From: Margaritifera margaritifera
Taxonomy: Eukaryota; Mollusca; Bivalvia; Unionida; Margaritiferidae
Direction of reading: 5' to 3'
DNA: 64,000 nucleotides
NCBI GenBank assembly: GCA_029931535.1
Contig: JAQPZY010001536.1
Location: 1,724,501 to 1,788,500 of the forward strand
A program made the position numbers and the translations under genes. The notes beneath the pieces are model-generated. The model worked only from the letters and a program-made list of their open reading frames with translations. It was not told the DNA's origin and searched no databases. Positions 27,001 to 42,000 of this stretch are shown here, piece after piece; positions within the stretch are counted from its first letter, which is position 1; every line of letters begins with the position of its first letter.

Positions 27001-30000
27001 AGGTAATCACACCAATGTTGCGACCATGTTAATCATTCTTTAAAGAAGAGAACAACTGGAGACTAGTCAGAAATGAGAAACTAGCCTGGTAAGACCTTGA
27101 GATCGAGTAAAACAGTTATGAAAAGGGGTTTATTTTAAAACGTGACTAAGGTCTTCATCAAATAAATATTAGGTATTAGTTAACAGTATATAATATCACA
27201 TAATACACATCAACAGATTTGGTGCATAATTTAGCAACTTTATATAAAATCAAGGAATGTTATTTAACACTATTCATACAACTTCTTTTATGCAAATGTA
27301 GATACAGACACTCAGTTAAATCATGAGTCGAATTGATGCCTGGCTAGGTAACTAAAATGGATGTATAAAAAGTCGCCGTGTATCAAATGTGAATAATAAG
27401 GTAAAGATGCGTACTGATGTACATGAATCAAGCAAAGCAAGGAATGTATATATGCTTGGATATTTGTAAGTGATCATAGTACCTTGGTGAATTGGTAACC
27501 AATACATTAATAACTCTCTGAGAAGAAAATATGATAGGGAATCCTGTGGTACGAGAACCGTCCAGATTTGACTGGAGCGGGGATATGCCTACCATGAATG
27601 ATTTCATAAATCAAATGGAGCAAAAACAAGTATTCAGAGTAACGCCTGTCAATCATAAGAAAACTCAAGAACCATATATCTAATTGGATAGGTTTTAAAA
27701 CGTGCCTTAGTGACCTATTTTACTCTAATTTTACGCGACAAAACGCTCTGAAGATTACTTTCAGTAATATCACTCATATTAGAAACTTATTTGAAGAACG
27801 TTGGAATCAAATGTCGGCAAAATATTATATTGTCGTAATTTTTGCTACAAATATTTCAAGATCCTTGTCTTGACTGAGTCGTTGTTGCCGTTTATTATAT
27901 CGAAGCAAATTGTCAAAACAGTAGTGAGTATATTGAGAAAATGACACCAATCAACGAGAACATTAATACAAAAATTGAAAATAACTAGACCATCACTACT
28001 GGGTGCGGGGGGAGGGTACCCTGAAAATTACTAGAGCACTCAGATTGAAGTATAGGTAAATACAGTTTCATCTGCTAGGATTTGGTTTTGACTCTTTGTC
28101 AGGCCAGCTGGGGAGTAAATTAATTCATGCAACTTATGCATAACATAAATTACTTCGAGCTGCAGCAAGGCATTATTCACTAAAAAATATTTTAGAACAG
28201 ACTATGGTATTAACCATTAGCAAGACTGTAAAATTGCTTTAGATTCTGATTTAGTATACTTTTCAATTACGTGTTAATATTTCCATTATTTCAAAATATA
28301 CAGCAAAGAGTGAAAAAAATATATATTGGAGCAACTTATTTGAACTCTTACTATAATAAACGTTACAATTATGATTTTCAAAATCAGCAAACCTGATTGA
28401 TTTTAAAAACATTTGTACAGGAGATGGCTATTGTGATATGAATTGTTGTTACCACTTGCACAAAAGCCTTGGAGTCTGCAAATGTACCGGTAATTGTATA
28501 GTGCTGGTAATTAAGGTCCTTGGGGCAGAGATATAGGGTCAAGATTAAGAGTGAGAAGTCTGCGGCTCGATTATTGCTTCGAAATTTGTTTTCTGTATAC
28601 AATGAGCACACCTGCTCTCTCTAGTCGATTCATTCGTTCAAGTATGACAGTGCGTTGGGTTGATTAGTCTTTGAGTTAAAGGACCTATGACACCAAACTG
28701 CTGACAAGAGTATGAGCTGACATTACTTCAGATTACTGACCATGTAAAACTGCAGAAAACCTTAATCTCTGGATAACATTTTAACTATGCCTACATGAAA
28801 TTACTTCCGGAGCTCATAGCCTTTCTGTTCGATATAGGGGCTTTAATGGGGATTCAATTCAACAAGTGTAATTGACGTGATTCAGCGACATCCCAGCTGA
28901 TTTGACGTTAGAAACCTGCAGCGACAACACTCCTAATTCACCGTTAAAAAAGAGCTGAATCCTGTTCCTGGAGGCTGCCAGGGATAATAAAATTTTTAAT
29001 AAAATTTATGATCACGGTCAAAGTTTTAATATTTAAGTACACATGCAAATGAGTTAATATATGTATTCAAATAATTCTTGTTAAATAAATCAAAAAAGTT
29101 AAATATGTTTTAAAATTTTTCTTAGTTAATTGTATCAAATTGAAGGCATCTATAATCGATGAACCAATACCAAAATATGTTAAAAACAAGTACAACCCAC
29201 GTTAATAGCCTTCTAACTGCACAATAATTTAGACGCGTGAATACGCAAAATTTCAACAGAATTATCACCAAAAGACTTAGAGATTCTTTCTTGAGAAATT
29301 TAAATGAATGTACATTCTATGGCGGTAACAGTCTTGTAATTTGTCAATAAATTGAACAAGATTTCAAGAAGATCGTCCATATAAGAATTATGCAATCTGA
29401 TTTTCGAATGGTACATCTAAACGTAAAGATTAGACATATAAAAGGACCCACCCAGGAGGTAAAGCGAGTAAACTAGATACATTTTTACTACAACGCAGGG
29501 TTTCCAAAGATATTGAACAGAGGTAAAATTGATAATGTCTTTGAACTTTATTTTCTACATGTTACATACCAGATTTGAATAGAAAATAAGCGAAAGTATA
29601 AACTGTATGTTTGACAGGATTGAATATTTAACATTCCGTATAGCTAGATACCAACCATTCAGGAAAATCTCATACTTGGAAGAAAAAAAACAATATGTAA
29701 AAATATACAACATAAAGAGGGCAGTAGTTTTTTGTATGCTCTGGAATCTGTGTTAAATACACCAAGTAAATCATATAGATAAACCATCACAATGCAATTA
29801 AACGATATCAGGTAAAAGAAATTGAGGATAATTAAAACTAAAATGAAATAAATTTGATGTATCCTTAAATGTGTATGACATATTGGAACGGGGAGAAAGC
29901 ATAGGTTCAGCTGAAGGAAAACACATTACTTCTGTTTGAATGACTGAAATAGAGAGCGAAAGGAATGTTGACATGTTAATTATATTTCAATATGGTGGAC

Positions 30001-33000
30001 CTAATGATAACAAAGATTAAAGGTGCCAATACTTTGGAGAAAACAATTTTTCAAAATTGATGTCAGCACAGATAAAAAGACATCACATAGAAAACTATAA
30101 AAATAAAACATGGAACACAAAAGACTATGTTTTAATGTATATGACTCGATATAATCCCTGAAAAGGGTTATGCTATAAAATTCAAAAATTATCATCACTA
30201 ATTGCTTTTATTGTGGGTTTGTTGTATCGTCGTACTAGATTCAGCGTAAAAAGAGAAACTAACAAACAACGGAATACCTGTGCCGAAGGCAGACGCAGAA
30301 TCGTGACAGATTACTGCCTCTGGGTAGCCGAACTCAATATATTAACGAGCCATAGACACAGTGTGCCGTTGACACAATCCTGGAAAATCAAAGAGCAAAT
30401 TACATTCCTTAATAGATTGTTTTTGTCTGCTAAATCAATCCATAGTAGATATAAACCTATAGTTTAAAGAGGAACATATTTCATTGACGTATTTTGCTCT
30501 GCGTCGAGTAAAATCTCAAAACTAGCGTATAAAGAATTAAGACCGAAAAATGCGATAACTAAGGTATTCACAGAGGTGGATGAAAAACATTTTAATTAAT
30601 AAATATACGATGGGTATTTGAAAAGTTGTGAATATTTTGTTATAACTTTTTTGTTTCTTTGAACCTGTTAAAATATGTAATGCTAATAGATAGACAAAAT
30701 AACGTTCTTTAAAATGATCTATAGCTGCATGTACTGTACACTTGACACCTGTAGATATATGCTTGTGACACAACATAGGCAAACGACAGTGACGTAAAAA
30801 TGTCGGAGAAGGAGAACATTACTGCTACTCAACAAAGAGCGTATTGCAAAATCCGGGCGCTGTTAGGGTACTATATGTCTGATATCAAGGTCGACTTGGA
30901 TAAAGTTTACGAATGCAATTCTCTGTCACATCGAACAATTCAGAAGTGGTTTCATCGTTTTAAAGATGGTCGTGAATCCATCGAAGATGACCCACGTTCT
31001 GGAAGATCTTTGCGATTGGTGAGTGGAAAGTGTCTGCTGTGAAGGAGACAATTGATGAAGAGTCTCGACATACAGTGGTAGGAAGATATTTCTATCATCA
31101 CGGGCTCTAATTCGTGAGTTATTTATTAATACAGTGAAAAATCATTTGAAACTCAGAAAGGTTTGACAAGATCCGTCCCGCATTTGATGACGGCTGATCA
31201 AAAATAGACTCGAGTTGACATCGTCAAACAACTACTCGCCAAATGTGAAAAGAGTGACCAGAGACGTCTGAATGAGATTATCACAGATGATGAAACATAT
31301 ATTCTTTCTGAATCCGACTCAAGAGGGAAAAAAAATAAAGTTTCGATTGGAGAAAACAAGCAGAGACCACAAATCGCTTGACGTAGTCGGACTCTCAAGA
31401 GAGTTTTATATGCATTATTTTGGATGCAAAAGGCCCGGTCGTTCACGTATCTGTGCCTGACTCTCTTAGTGTCACTGGACATTTGTATGCCTCCAAAGTT
31501 GTAGCCAAAAGTTGCAGAACACTCCCGAACCACCCGTGGGCGCACCGGTACCCCAGATATCCATATACTCCATGACAACGCACCGACGCATAAATCCGCC
31601 GCCGTGGCAGACTTCCTGAAGGAGCACAACATCCAAACGTTTTTCCACATCCTCCATACAGCCCTGATTTGACTCCAAGTGAGTTTTGGCTGAATCCCGT
31701 TATCAAAGATTTGCTGAGAGGCAGACATTGTGGAAGTGCAGTTTTCCAGTGTATGAACAAAATACCAAAAAGTGAATGCAAATCGGCATTCAATAATTGG
31801 TTAATCAGACTGAGAAAGCTTGTAGAGGTGCATGGGTCATACTTATAGGGGATGGACTGACTTTTCGTTCACTAATAAAGAACTGTGTGGTGCCAAAAGT
31901 AGCGTGCACTAGACGTACGATAACCAAAAAAAGTAAGAGATGGAGAAGCGTACAAAGATAAGTAACAGCGACGCTATCGCTCATAAAGTTCGCGACCATG
32001 ACCACTTAACAGGCAAGTATAGGACACAAAGAATGTAATTTGACTTGTAAATATTCAAAACACGTGCCACTGTTCAGTCATAACATATCCGACTATGATA
32101 GTCATATGCACATCAAGACAGAGGTTAAAACTGAACCCGATGAAGATGTACAAATCACACCAAACAACGACGTGAAATATCTTTTATTCAGTAAGGATTT
32201 CGTGGTTGATAAGTTCACAAAAGGGAAAAAGAAATAACAGTTAACAAGGCAATTGTATTTGTAGATAGCTTAGATTCATGGGACAATCTGAACATCTGAG
32301 TAAACATTTAAACGATGAAAAATGTATAGAGACACTGAAGCATTTTATGGACATGACACCAGCTAGCTGAGAAAAGACATTTATCCATACGAATACATAG
32401 ATTGCTTTGAACGGTTTAATGAAACAGCTCTACCACCAACAGAAAAGTTATGTTCGTCAGTTAACAATTCAGACGTATCAAATGACGATTACCAATTCAT
32501 GTAAGATGTATTTTAACCTTCAAACACTTGAAGCTCAACATGGCAAGTACGTAAACAAAGATATATTGATGCTATATGACATTTCTGACCAATTTGGAAA
32601 TGTTTGTATAATGAATCACAAACCAGACCCTGTTCACTATTATAGGGATTCTGGATTAATACATGGTGCCTAATCATAAATTTCGTGTGTTGAATAAGAA
32701 TTGTGAACACGTTCCTGATGACTGAGAGTGGAATAAGAGATTGAATTTGCATGATACCGGATAGATACGCTAAGGCAAATCACGAATACTACATGGACAA
32801 AGATGGTCAGATAAACAATGAGACTAATAACAAAAGGTAAATATCAAGGTAATTCATTATATACCTGGATACAAAGAGCCTCTCTGCGTAATCCATGACC
32901 CGTTTCATGCCGGTAAAAAACTTCAGATGGGCAACTGATGATCAAATTAAAGTGATCGAGGAACGTTTACTCAGTTTAGTTGATGAATGTGAATGTGCCC

Positions 33001-36000
33001 TCGGCACACATGCAAACCATGATACCGATTGCATGTCTATTTCGAGGGCTGCCCGTTAGTCCCAGAGAAATCAATTCCAGATTGATTTGTCAGAGTTACA
33101 GAAGAAATTGATTGATGATTACAAAGGTACAAGACCAGCGGTATCAAAATTATTATGTACATTGAAACAATACAGAGAAATATGTGATTCAGTACAGAAA
33201 CTTAAAACTTTACATACAGTTAGGATTAAAACCGAAACAGATACACTTTTCTTGTTTGAAGAAAAACATTAATAATGTGTACAGTGTAAATAAATTCTTT
33301 AAATACAAGAACAATGTATCATGTTCCAGGAGACCAATTATTGACTATGACTTAGTATTAGACCGTTTGAAAAACAAGAAAATCAAAGTAACCAGACCAA
33401 CTTTACTGTGGATTTTACAATGTAAGATTTATCAAAATAGTTCATGCTCGAATTTTACAACAACAAGATGAAAAACAAATTTGGTGATAGAATGAGACTG
33501 TTAATGACTGATAGAGATTTTTTTATTCATTCATTTTAAGACGGAAAACATTTACTATGACATGAAGGATAATACCAAGTTCTGTGACACTAGTGACAAT
33601 CCCAAAAACATATTTGGTTTAAACCGCAAATGAATAAGAAAGAGTTTGGATTGTTCAGGTTGAGCTTAAGGGCGTTCCAATTGGATAGTTCTGTGGGTTA
33701 CGGTCTAATATGTAATTATTCAAGACGGAAAAAATGGAAAAAATGTTTGTAAAGGAATTTAAAGATGTGTAATCAAAAAGAATTTATAATTCGAGATTCA
33801 CAAAGAATACTTATTTAATCGCAAGAAAAATGAAAAGGAAATAAATTTACTCAGATCATACAATCATGAGATAGCATTATCTATGTATGATGGTAATCGT
33901 TTTCTGTTTGACAACGTAATCACTGTTACTTTCAGACACGTAAGTACTCTATTGCTAAAAGGGCATTCAAATCTCATCAAAAGTTCGTTCCTTGTTTTCT
34001 GTTTGAGAGTTACTACAATTTCTCCTTTCATTTCGTCTGGATTGACATGGTTTTCTTCTACTACAGAGTCCATTGCTCTTGTTACTTGCTGTAAAACATG
34101 ACCCCAAAATGTGTATTATTTCTAAACATTTTCATTATAGAGTTGTAGTTTTGAACAATCACACATACTGATATTTCCAAATGTCTACCACACTAAGCTA
34201 GTTTGGTAAAAGCTACATGATTTTTCTTTTACATCTTCAAGACTGCCACATCATAAACAAAGTATTTTATCATCGATAGACATCAACCAGTAACCTTAAC
34301 CACCTATTCAGTTTATTATCAGGATCAATCACCATCATCTTTTATCACCAAGTAACCATTATCTGTCGTAAGTCTTTTTGTACAGAACAGTTGTTATTGT
34401 GTTCAGTCCGTGTCAGATTCAATGCAAACATAGTCTTTCCACAATCAGTCACTCACATATTGCCATGTTGTAATGTTCTTTAAAGAACATTTAGACATGA
34501 TTTAAGCATAATTGGTTGAAGCTAATTGTTTTCAACGCTTACCTGAGGAGCAGACACAAATAAAATATATAGTTTTGAGCATCTACATTTTCTTCTTCTT
34601 TAGCGTGCAAGTGGATACCTTGTTGCACGTTAGCTAATTTAAGACCACTTCCATGCAACCTATTATTATGTGTCCTTCTTAAATCAAGCCAGATACAACG
34701 GTTGTCAGTGTTAAAATTTTTGACACTTACGTTACTAATTTCTGTGTGCAGCTGTTGTTCTCCAAAGAAATACTTTGCGTCTTCTGCAAACAATTGCCTA
34801 AATTCAAAACTTCGAGAATAAACCATATTTCGGAGATCATCTATAGTCACTAAGATTTTTCTCTTGCTGAGTTCAGAAACTTTTCTGGATCACTTTCTCC
34901 ACTAGTTTGCACAGTATCAAAACACCCTTCAAGTTCATTCTGCGAGAATTCGTCAAAGTTGCATTGACTGCTATGTCGATCATTCTCTCCCTAGTGATGT
35001 ATTAGTTTAAGAAAACAATTCATTTCTATACATTCCACTGACATATCGAGCAATTGATTCCTAAGTAATCGTATCGTAGGTAGAGACAAATGTTTTCTGG
35101 TACAAGGTCATACTTTGGTTACTATCTTCTATCACGTCAGAGGCTTTTCAGGTATTATGTTAAATCTGAAATAATATGGAAGAGTGGAAGGATACAGTGG
35201 AAATGATCTGTTCATATCTGGAAGTTAATTGGAAGTGTAAATTGATTTTGATTAAAACAAATTAATTTGAATTGCTTCTGTACCAGCATGCATTACCAGC
35301 ACCTGGTTGTAACTTTCTCAAATTATCATTCATATTGACTGGTTGAATTTTATTTGTCCTAATCGAAACAGGTAACCACAAATCTTTGTATGCCAGGAAG
35401 ATATTGCGCACTTTCAACTCAAAAGATCATCGCTTCCGTAAGACATGATGACGTCTTTCACAAGCATGCTACCCAAATTATTTACTACTGCATTGATAGC
35501 AAATGACACAAAGGTACTACCTGGTAAAATACATTTATTTGGTCTTAGCTATGGAATTCGAAATTACTACCTTTAAAGTTTGTTCAGGTTTAATGTTGAT
35601 CGATGTGTATGTAATACAATAATGCATTGGATTGAGGAATTTAACTCATTGTGGTACCTTTTCCTGCTTGTAGGAAGTTATGTATTTACCGAGAGTTGCT
35701 ATTTTTTCCTTTATTGTGCTTAAAAAGCACACAATCCCTTTGCACGAATATGCACTTGTATTGTACTTGATCATTGTAAGGTTGGTGGAAATAATTAAGT
35801 TAAGCTTGTCGTGGTTTTTAAAGTTTGATATTACCTTCTCTGCGAGCAGATGCATCGGGGTGAGTAGAAGCGTACAGAGCAAGAGCACCATTCAGGTTGT
35901 TTAAAATTTGAGTCACATAATCTTGTTGTCTCAATCTTTAATTCGAGTAAATCAGTGTCATTGATCTGTTTTCGTTGAGCTACACCGATGTCTCTATATT

Positions 36001-39000
36001 ATTTCACTTTCTTAGTCATGTATTATTCTTTCTTCACCAGTTCCATTTGGATATAATAACACGAACAGATAGGAGATCCCTGTAATTGCTATACAGTTAG
36101 CTATTGCTCCTCCAATAATTACTACTGCTGCTGCCATGTTTACATTTTGACACTGCTGTCAGTTTTGTTTCCTGACATATATTCTCTTTCCTTGTTTTTC
36201 AATCCAATTATTAAAGCATTGTCCTCTTCTAGATGGTATGCACGTGCGTCTTTTACATTTCTAAATGTTAGGTTTGTGCTCTCTTGTAACGTTAAAGAGT
36301 AAGCAACACGTTTGTTGCCTACCAATTAGTCAATCTAAAATCAATATTAAAGGTCACAGCAATATAAAAATTGATTCAAATTGTGCATAAACCTGATTTT
36401 CTAATTTTAATGGCATGTTGATTCGAAGCATCTGCTTTGTGTAACCTGTTTTCAGCAACACGTGAGGGGGGATAGTCTGTTGCAACTCTATCAATGCTCC
36501 TAACTAATGCGTAACTCTTTGTAAAAATTTATTTCAGCTTGTTTTTTATTGTCTGTGTATCTGTTGTATATATTTGTTTCAAATAATTTTTTTTTTCTCA
36601 ATTTTTCATCCTTGTATCTGTAATACTGTCTTGCGCCACATCAATATTATTAAGCACTTTTCGCTCAACATTTTCATTCCTGTTTTAGAGTGTTCAACCT
36701 CAGCATGTCACATGCGAAATTCAGTAAATGTAACATCTTTTTCCGTTTTGATCTTCTCACCCAGATCTTCAATAGATAAATCGTAAGTTGTTGTCATAGA
36801 TCTAATCATACTGCCATTTACATTCATTTTGATTTTGTTGCCGTTAGTGTTTTGGTTATCTCTGTTTAATCAGTCTTTTTCTGCAGTTCTGATAGGGTAT
36901 TATTATTAGCAATAATCTTGTTGTTTAAGTCGTAACGTTTGTGTTAATATCATTTATTACTCTTAGAATTACTTGGTCGCTTTGTTAAATTTCGTTATTC
37001 AAATCTCTCTGTAAGTGTTCCAATTGATATTTACATTGGCATTTTCTTTTAGAGATTTATTGTCTTTCTCTATGTCAGTCTCCGAAGATTCTATCTCACC
37101 GTTTATTCTCTGCTTAATTATCTGTATATAATTTTGAATATTAGTCACTGATTCTTGTACATCTACTATTTTCCTTATGGTTTGCACGGCTTGTACTGCA
37201 GTAAGTAAATTGCTGATTATCTGTCTGAACAACTCGTGTGCACCTAAAACGAATTGTCTGTTCTCATCAATCTGTTTTCGTAGCTGTGCGATTTTGCTAG
37301 CTCTTTCAGCAGCACTCTGATCAATAGCTGATAATTTATTGTCAGCTTCTTCCCTTCACATCTTTATATTTTTCAAATTATTCAAATAATAATACTCCAT
37401 TGACTTACGTATTGGAGTATCAACTTATTTTTGTACAACGTTTCTATTAGCTGTATCAAATTATTGTACCGGATCTGATAGATTGGTAATGCGGGTATTG
37501 TTGAGATCTAAGTCAATACTTATTATATGTCCCTGTCTCTGTTTATGTTTACTCTCAGTATTTAAAGGTAAAATGAACTGCTAATCCTGTGTAAAGAACA
37601 ACTCACGAATACCTCTTAAAGAAACAAACCGCTGCAAAAACCATTTTTAACGTTTAAATACTCTAACATAGAACAATAGTTAGCATTAAAATAATGTGTA
37701 GTGTTATTGATTTAATCAAAAAAATGTATAAAGGCTAAATTAGGGTAGAGAAAAATTACACAGTCATAAGGTACAGTTTTCTGTTTAATTTGTATTCTTC
37801 TGTGCAGAAGCTCATAATTACTTTCCTGAAATTTTCTAATATCTCTTCCAATCCTATACAAAGTTTTGTTCAACTAATCTATATACACCTTTAGTGACTC
37901 TCCCAACGTCCTGGGTTCTGTATTGTTTACGTTCTCCTTGACTGCGTTGTTTGTATCTCATTTACATAATTTGCACTTTTTGATGATCAAACTAAACTCC
38001 TCATGGTGTATTTCATTTCAAATTATTGCTTCGCTTTGCTTGTCATGGATTGACACTGTTCAACTTACTGTTTGCAGATTTTACTTTCATCATGTTTTAA
38101 AACTTTGTTGTTGATCAACTTCTCATAAAAGGTTTTGTGTCAAATCCTATCATTGTTGCACCAACAACGCTAAAAGCCAAATGAACAACTGCACCTATAT
38201 CAACTCCTGCAACGCCTACGTCAGCTGATGTTATATTCTTACCACCTGAAAATGTTTTCATACTTGCCTCAACTGCATTCAGAACGTTGCTATTATGTAA
38301 TCCCTTCTCAGACCTCTACAGTGTTCAACCTCTATGATCAAATCGCTTGTAATATCGTTAATTTGTTGCAACCTGATATGAAGATCATTGTCTATGGGCA
38401 GTGTAGGAGATACGGTGGAGTACTTGTTATTTTTGTATTAATTTATATATAAGAAAGTGACAGATTAGATACAGTAGTAATATATTGTATCGACCCTCTA
38501 GATGCTGTGTTATGGACAGGCTTCACCATTTTAGGTTATATAGTTGTGTTTTTTTATTGTCCCTTTTTGTAAATTGTTCTTTAAGTTCCTTTTCAAATAT
38601 AAATGCAATCATGTTTTGCACGTGTGTCAAAGACACAAATAGTGCTGTGCACGTATGCTGTGGCCTAATCTTTTGGCCCATTGTTATTCATTTATCGTTC
38701 CCGTAAAGGGCGTGCGCATGAGTACATCCCCTGTCGCTGGACGAGAACGGTACAATAAAGGTTTTATTTTAAAAACATTTATTAAGAAGTAACAATTTTG
38801 TCATGTAAAAGTCATTTTTCTATGAGGTAATCAATTGTGAACTGGCTAAAAGTAAGTGGAATTATTAGCTTTACAACGTTTTCACAATCATTGGATGATG
38901 ATGGACCAATTGTAAATCTCGATAGCTTTTTACAAACACGCTGTAGGTAACGGTAGGAGAAGAGCTGAATGTTTTTCCTTCTTTTTCTGTTGACATTTTT

Positions 39001-42000
39001 CTAGATGTAAACAATATGCCATTCATTGGCCTAAATGGTAAAGAATTTAACAATGTATAATTGATTTTTGCCCGTATACAATGAGTTTGGTTAATTATTC
39101 AGTGCTAATTCTTTGTGATGGAAGATTTTATTGAAGTGTTGAAATTGTACATGTAAAAACTTTGTTCGGGAAAAATGTATAGGTGATTGTATAATTGGCA
39201 TGTTATTTTCATTTCTCCTTCTTTGTTCAAACTCTCATTTGCTAACTTGGTGTCTTTTACATTACTTTTATTTTCAACCTGTTTGAGGTGTAGTTCGAAT
39301 CATCTTCAAATTTTTTAATGTTAATTTGTTTCATATCTTCCGTGTTGTCATTTATTACCTTGGTAGAACATTGTATAGCTTGTAGTCACCTTATCATTTT
39401 TTTTTTCATGTGCACCACTTTGTTGTTTACTGGTAATAATTTTAATGTACTTTCTTTTTTCTCTGTGGTATTTCACATATCATGCATTTTTATTTCGTTC
39501 ATTTTATATTGTACAGTTTTTACCACGTCTGTCACATACTAGAAACTCATTATGTTTCAAAAATCAGAGTTTTCATGCTCCATGTCACTGCTTTTCATGT
39601 AATGTAATTCCGTCATTTATTTTTATGGCAGACTATTTTAATCTGGTTCCCAACTTTTGAGCGATTCATCATATCCTTCCATTTCACAAGAACATACATT
39701 TTGCCGTTCATTGTTTTGGTCTTTGAAATCTTTTCATCTTTGTAAATTTCATCTTGTTTGGCGTATAGAGATCACTCCTCTTCATAAAACATGCCATCTA
39801 TATCCACTCCATTCAAAACTTTCACTTTGTAAGCAACTGGATCAGCTAAGTAAAGTTACTTGCCTGACTTTAAATAGTTCCTGAATACAGTTAGGAAGGT
39901 TGCCTTTTCAATAGGAAATGTTTTGTATTTCGATATTCTATAAGTTTCACATATTTTAAATTTTATTCAGATTGTTTATTGTGAGACAAAAATATGATTC
40001 GTCTAGCAATTTTAATGATTGTCAAAATATCCGCAAGTAGTCCTGGTCTAGTGATTTTTAACTTGTGATCTGAAATGTTATTTATCCCTATAAAGTATTT
40101 AACCAAAATATGAGGGGGCTTACTTTACCAATATACTTACTACTTACAAACATCAATAAAATTTTCATAATCAGTTTTCCGTAAAATTCTCAGTTTCAGC
40201 AATTTAGAAAGCTAGGGAGGATCTTCATTTGTTTAGTTTCATCTGCCATGTAAGAGAAAAATATATGATAGGAAAGGACACCCCTCTGAAAACGCTTTAT
40301 ACTTGTCTATTTTACTTTTCATTTGTATGTATGCCTGTCACCATCCATTAATAGAGTCCTTACAATTTTGTTCACTCGTTTTTCATTAAACTATCGACTT
40401 TTTTCATTAAACTATCGACTATGTACCTCGCTTCCTTTCTAGTTCCTATCATTCTGTTGGCTATTCTTGTGCATCACAAGGAAGCTGCCTTTTTGCAATT
40501 GCTGCAATGTTTGTAAAGTATACATTTATATGAATATATACTGCAAAATCCGAAATGATCATTGGGATACAATTTCGTGGTTTGGGAGTAAACGAACTAT
40601 TTTGCGTGAATAACATTTCGCGGGCTCAGACTTTTTACCTTACCACAAAATTTACAATAAATGAACCATTGTTTATGGCGGATTTAACTTCGTGGTTATT
40701 CGTTATCCACAGAAAACAACGAAATTAAATCTTCCACAAATACTTCTGATTTTAGATTAGTCAATACAATACTTCCGGAATAAAATGTCCTGTGATCTTA
40801 TTGAATTTACTTACGAGTTTACTTATTTGCATACTTATGTACTTACTACCTTACTTCTGTACCTACTCAATTACCGTATATACTCGCGTTCCAAATGCAA
40901 ACAACATAGACCCTGATCTGCCCTCGCATAATGCGCCGGCAGATAAGGGTCTATGTTGTTAGTTCTACAGATCAGTCCTTACAAAGTGCATAGACCCAGA
41001 TCTGCCGGCGCATTATGCGACGGCAGATCTGGGTCTATGCAGTTTGAAGTTGGTATGGGATTATACGCGAGTACATATGGTATACTCAATATTTTCTCAT
41101 AAAAAGCACTTTTTAGCGATCATAGAGATTTTGATGAGATTAACATCATTTGAAATGAAAACGCTAAAAGTATCCAAGTAGGAGTGAATTCAAAGGTCAT
41201 AAACCAATGAATAAAATAAGAATTTTAATAAAATAATGAAATAGCAAAACTCCATTTACAATCTTAATTTATGCATATTCCTCGCTGATATTAAAATAAG
41301 ACCTCGTCAAAAAGTATTTACGTAGATTCTCGCTGCATGCAAATTAATTTCACCTTTATGATATACAGAGAGCTTTGTATCTATGAACTACTATTGCAAA
41401 ATATATTCCATCCAGTAATGCCAGGAGATTAAATTAAGTCACATTTTATTCTCATCTACAACTCCCAATAAGCCCAGTTGGATTATAAAGGCTAAAAGAG
41501 ATTAACGAGAGATATATATATTGTACATGTACATGTGAGAACTAATTACCACCAATTTATTCATTTTTTATTCACAATGAATACTTGAAGTTCACTTCCT
41601 CTGCTTTCAAATTATTTATAACGTCTTTACATCTTATGACAATCACTTTCAGACAACAGTTTTTTTTCTGCGATTATAAATTATTTAGAAGAAAAAAATC
41701 GTTTCTGAAAAGAGAGTCAAATTTAAAGTTTTTCTTTTCATCAGAAATAATTTGACGTTTTAATTAGTGGCAATTACTTATTCTGTAATTATTTTCTATC
41801 AATTCAAACATAGTTTTGAAATATAAACTTGCAACAGTACCAAAGGTTTCTCCTTATACACACATAAACACATACATACGCGCGCGCGCGCGTGTGTGTG
41901 TGTGCGTGAGAAAGAGAGAGAGAGAGAATTTCATTGACAGTAATGTATGTTGTGATCTCATAGGCATGTCAATTTCAAATAAAGCTCATTTACATTCTTT

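Larger units (their letters stand above)
31985..39960. mobile_element. Decayed Polinton/Maverick-type element (virus-like DNA transposon)
   Basis: Several independent gene remains typical of Polintons lie together. They are a protein-primed family B DNA polymerase on + (31985-33945), a major capsid protein on - (34539-35560), smaller - strand virion-like genes (35646-38400) and the C-terminal end of a retroviral-type integrase with chromodomain on - (39560-39960). Polymerase and capsid converge. All are full of stops and frameshifts. The polymerase N-terminus and the integrase catalytic core are missing at the two ends, so both flanks are truncated. I did not find an ATPase or protease, or the long terminal inverted repeats expected of an intact element. 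From 38.4 to 39.55 kb I see only short open pieces on the minus strand (for example 38871-39053) that I cannot name. Confidence 0.82.

Noticed and set aside
33864..34101. Open frames on both strands just after the polymerase end, including one of 69 codons on minus
   Set aside because: The minus frame is the shadow of the polymerase C-terminus, and the plus frame beyond about 33945 has no recognisable homology.
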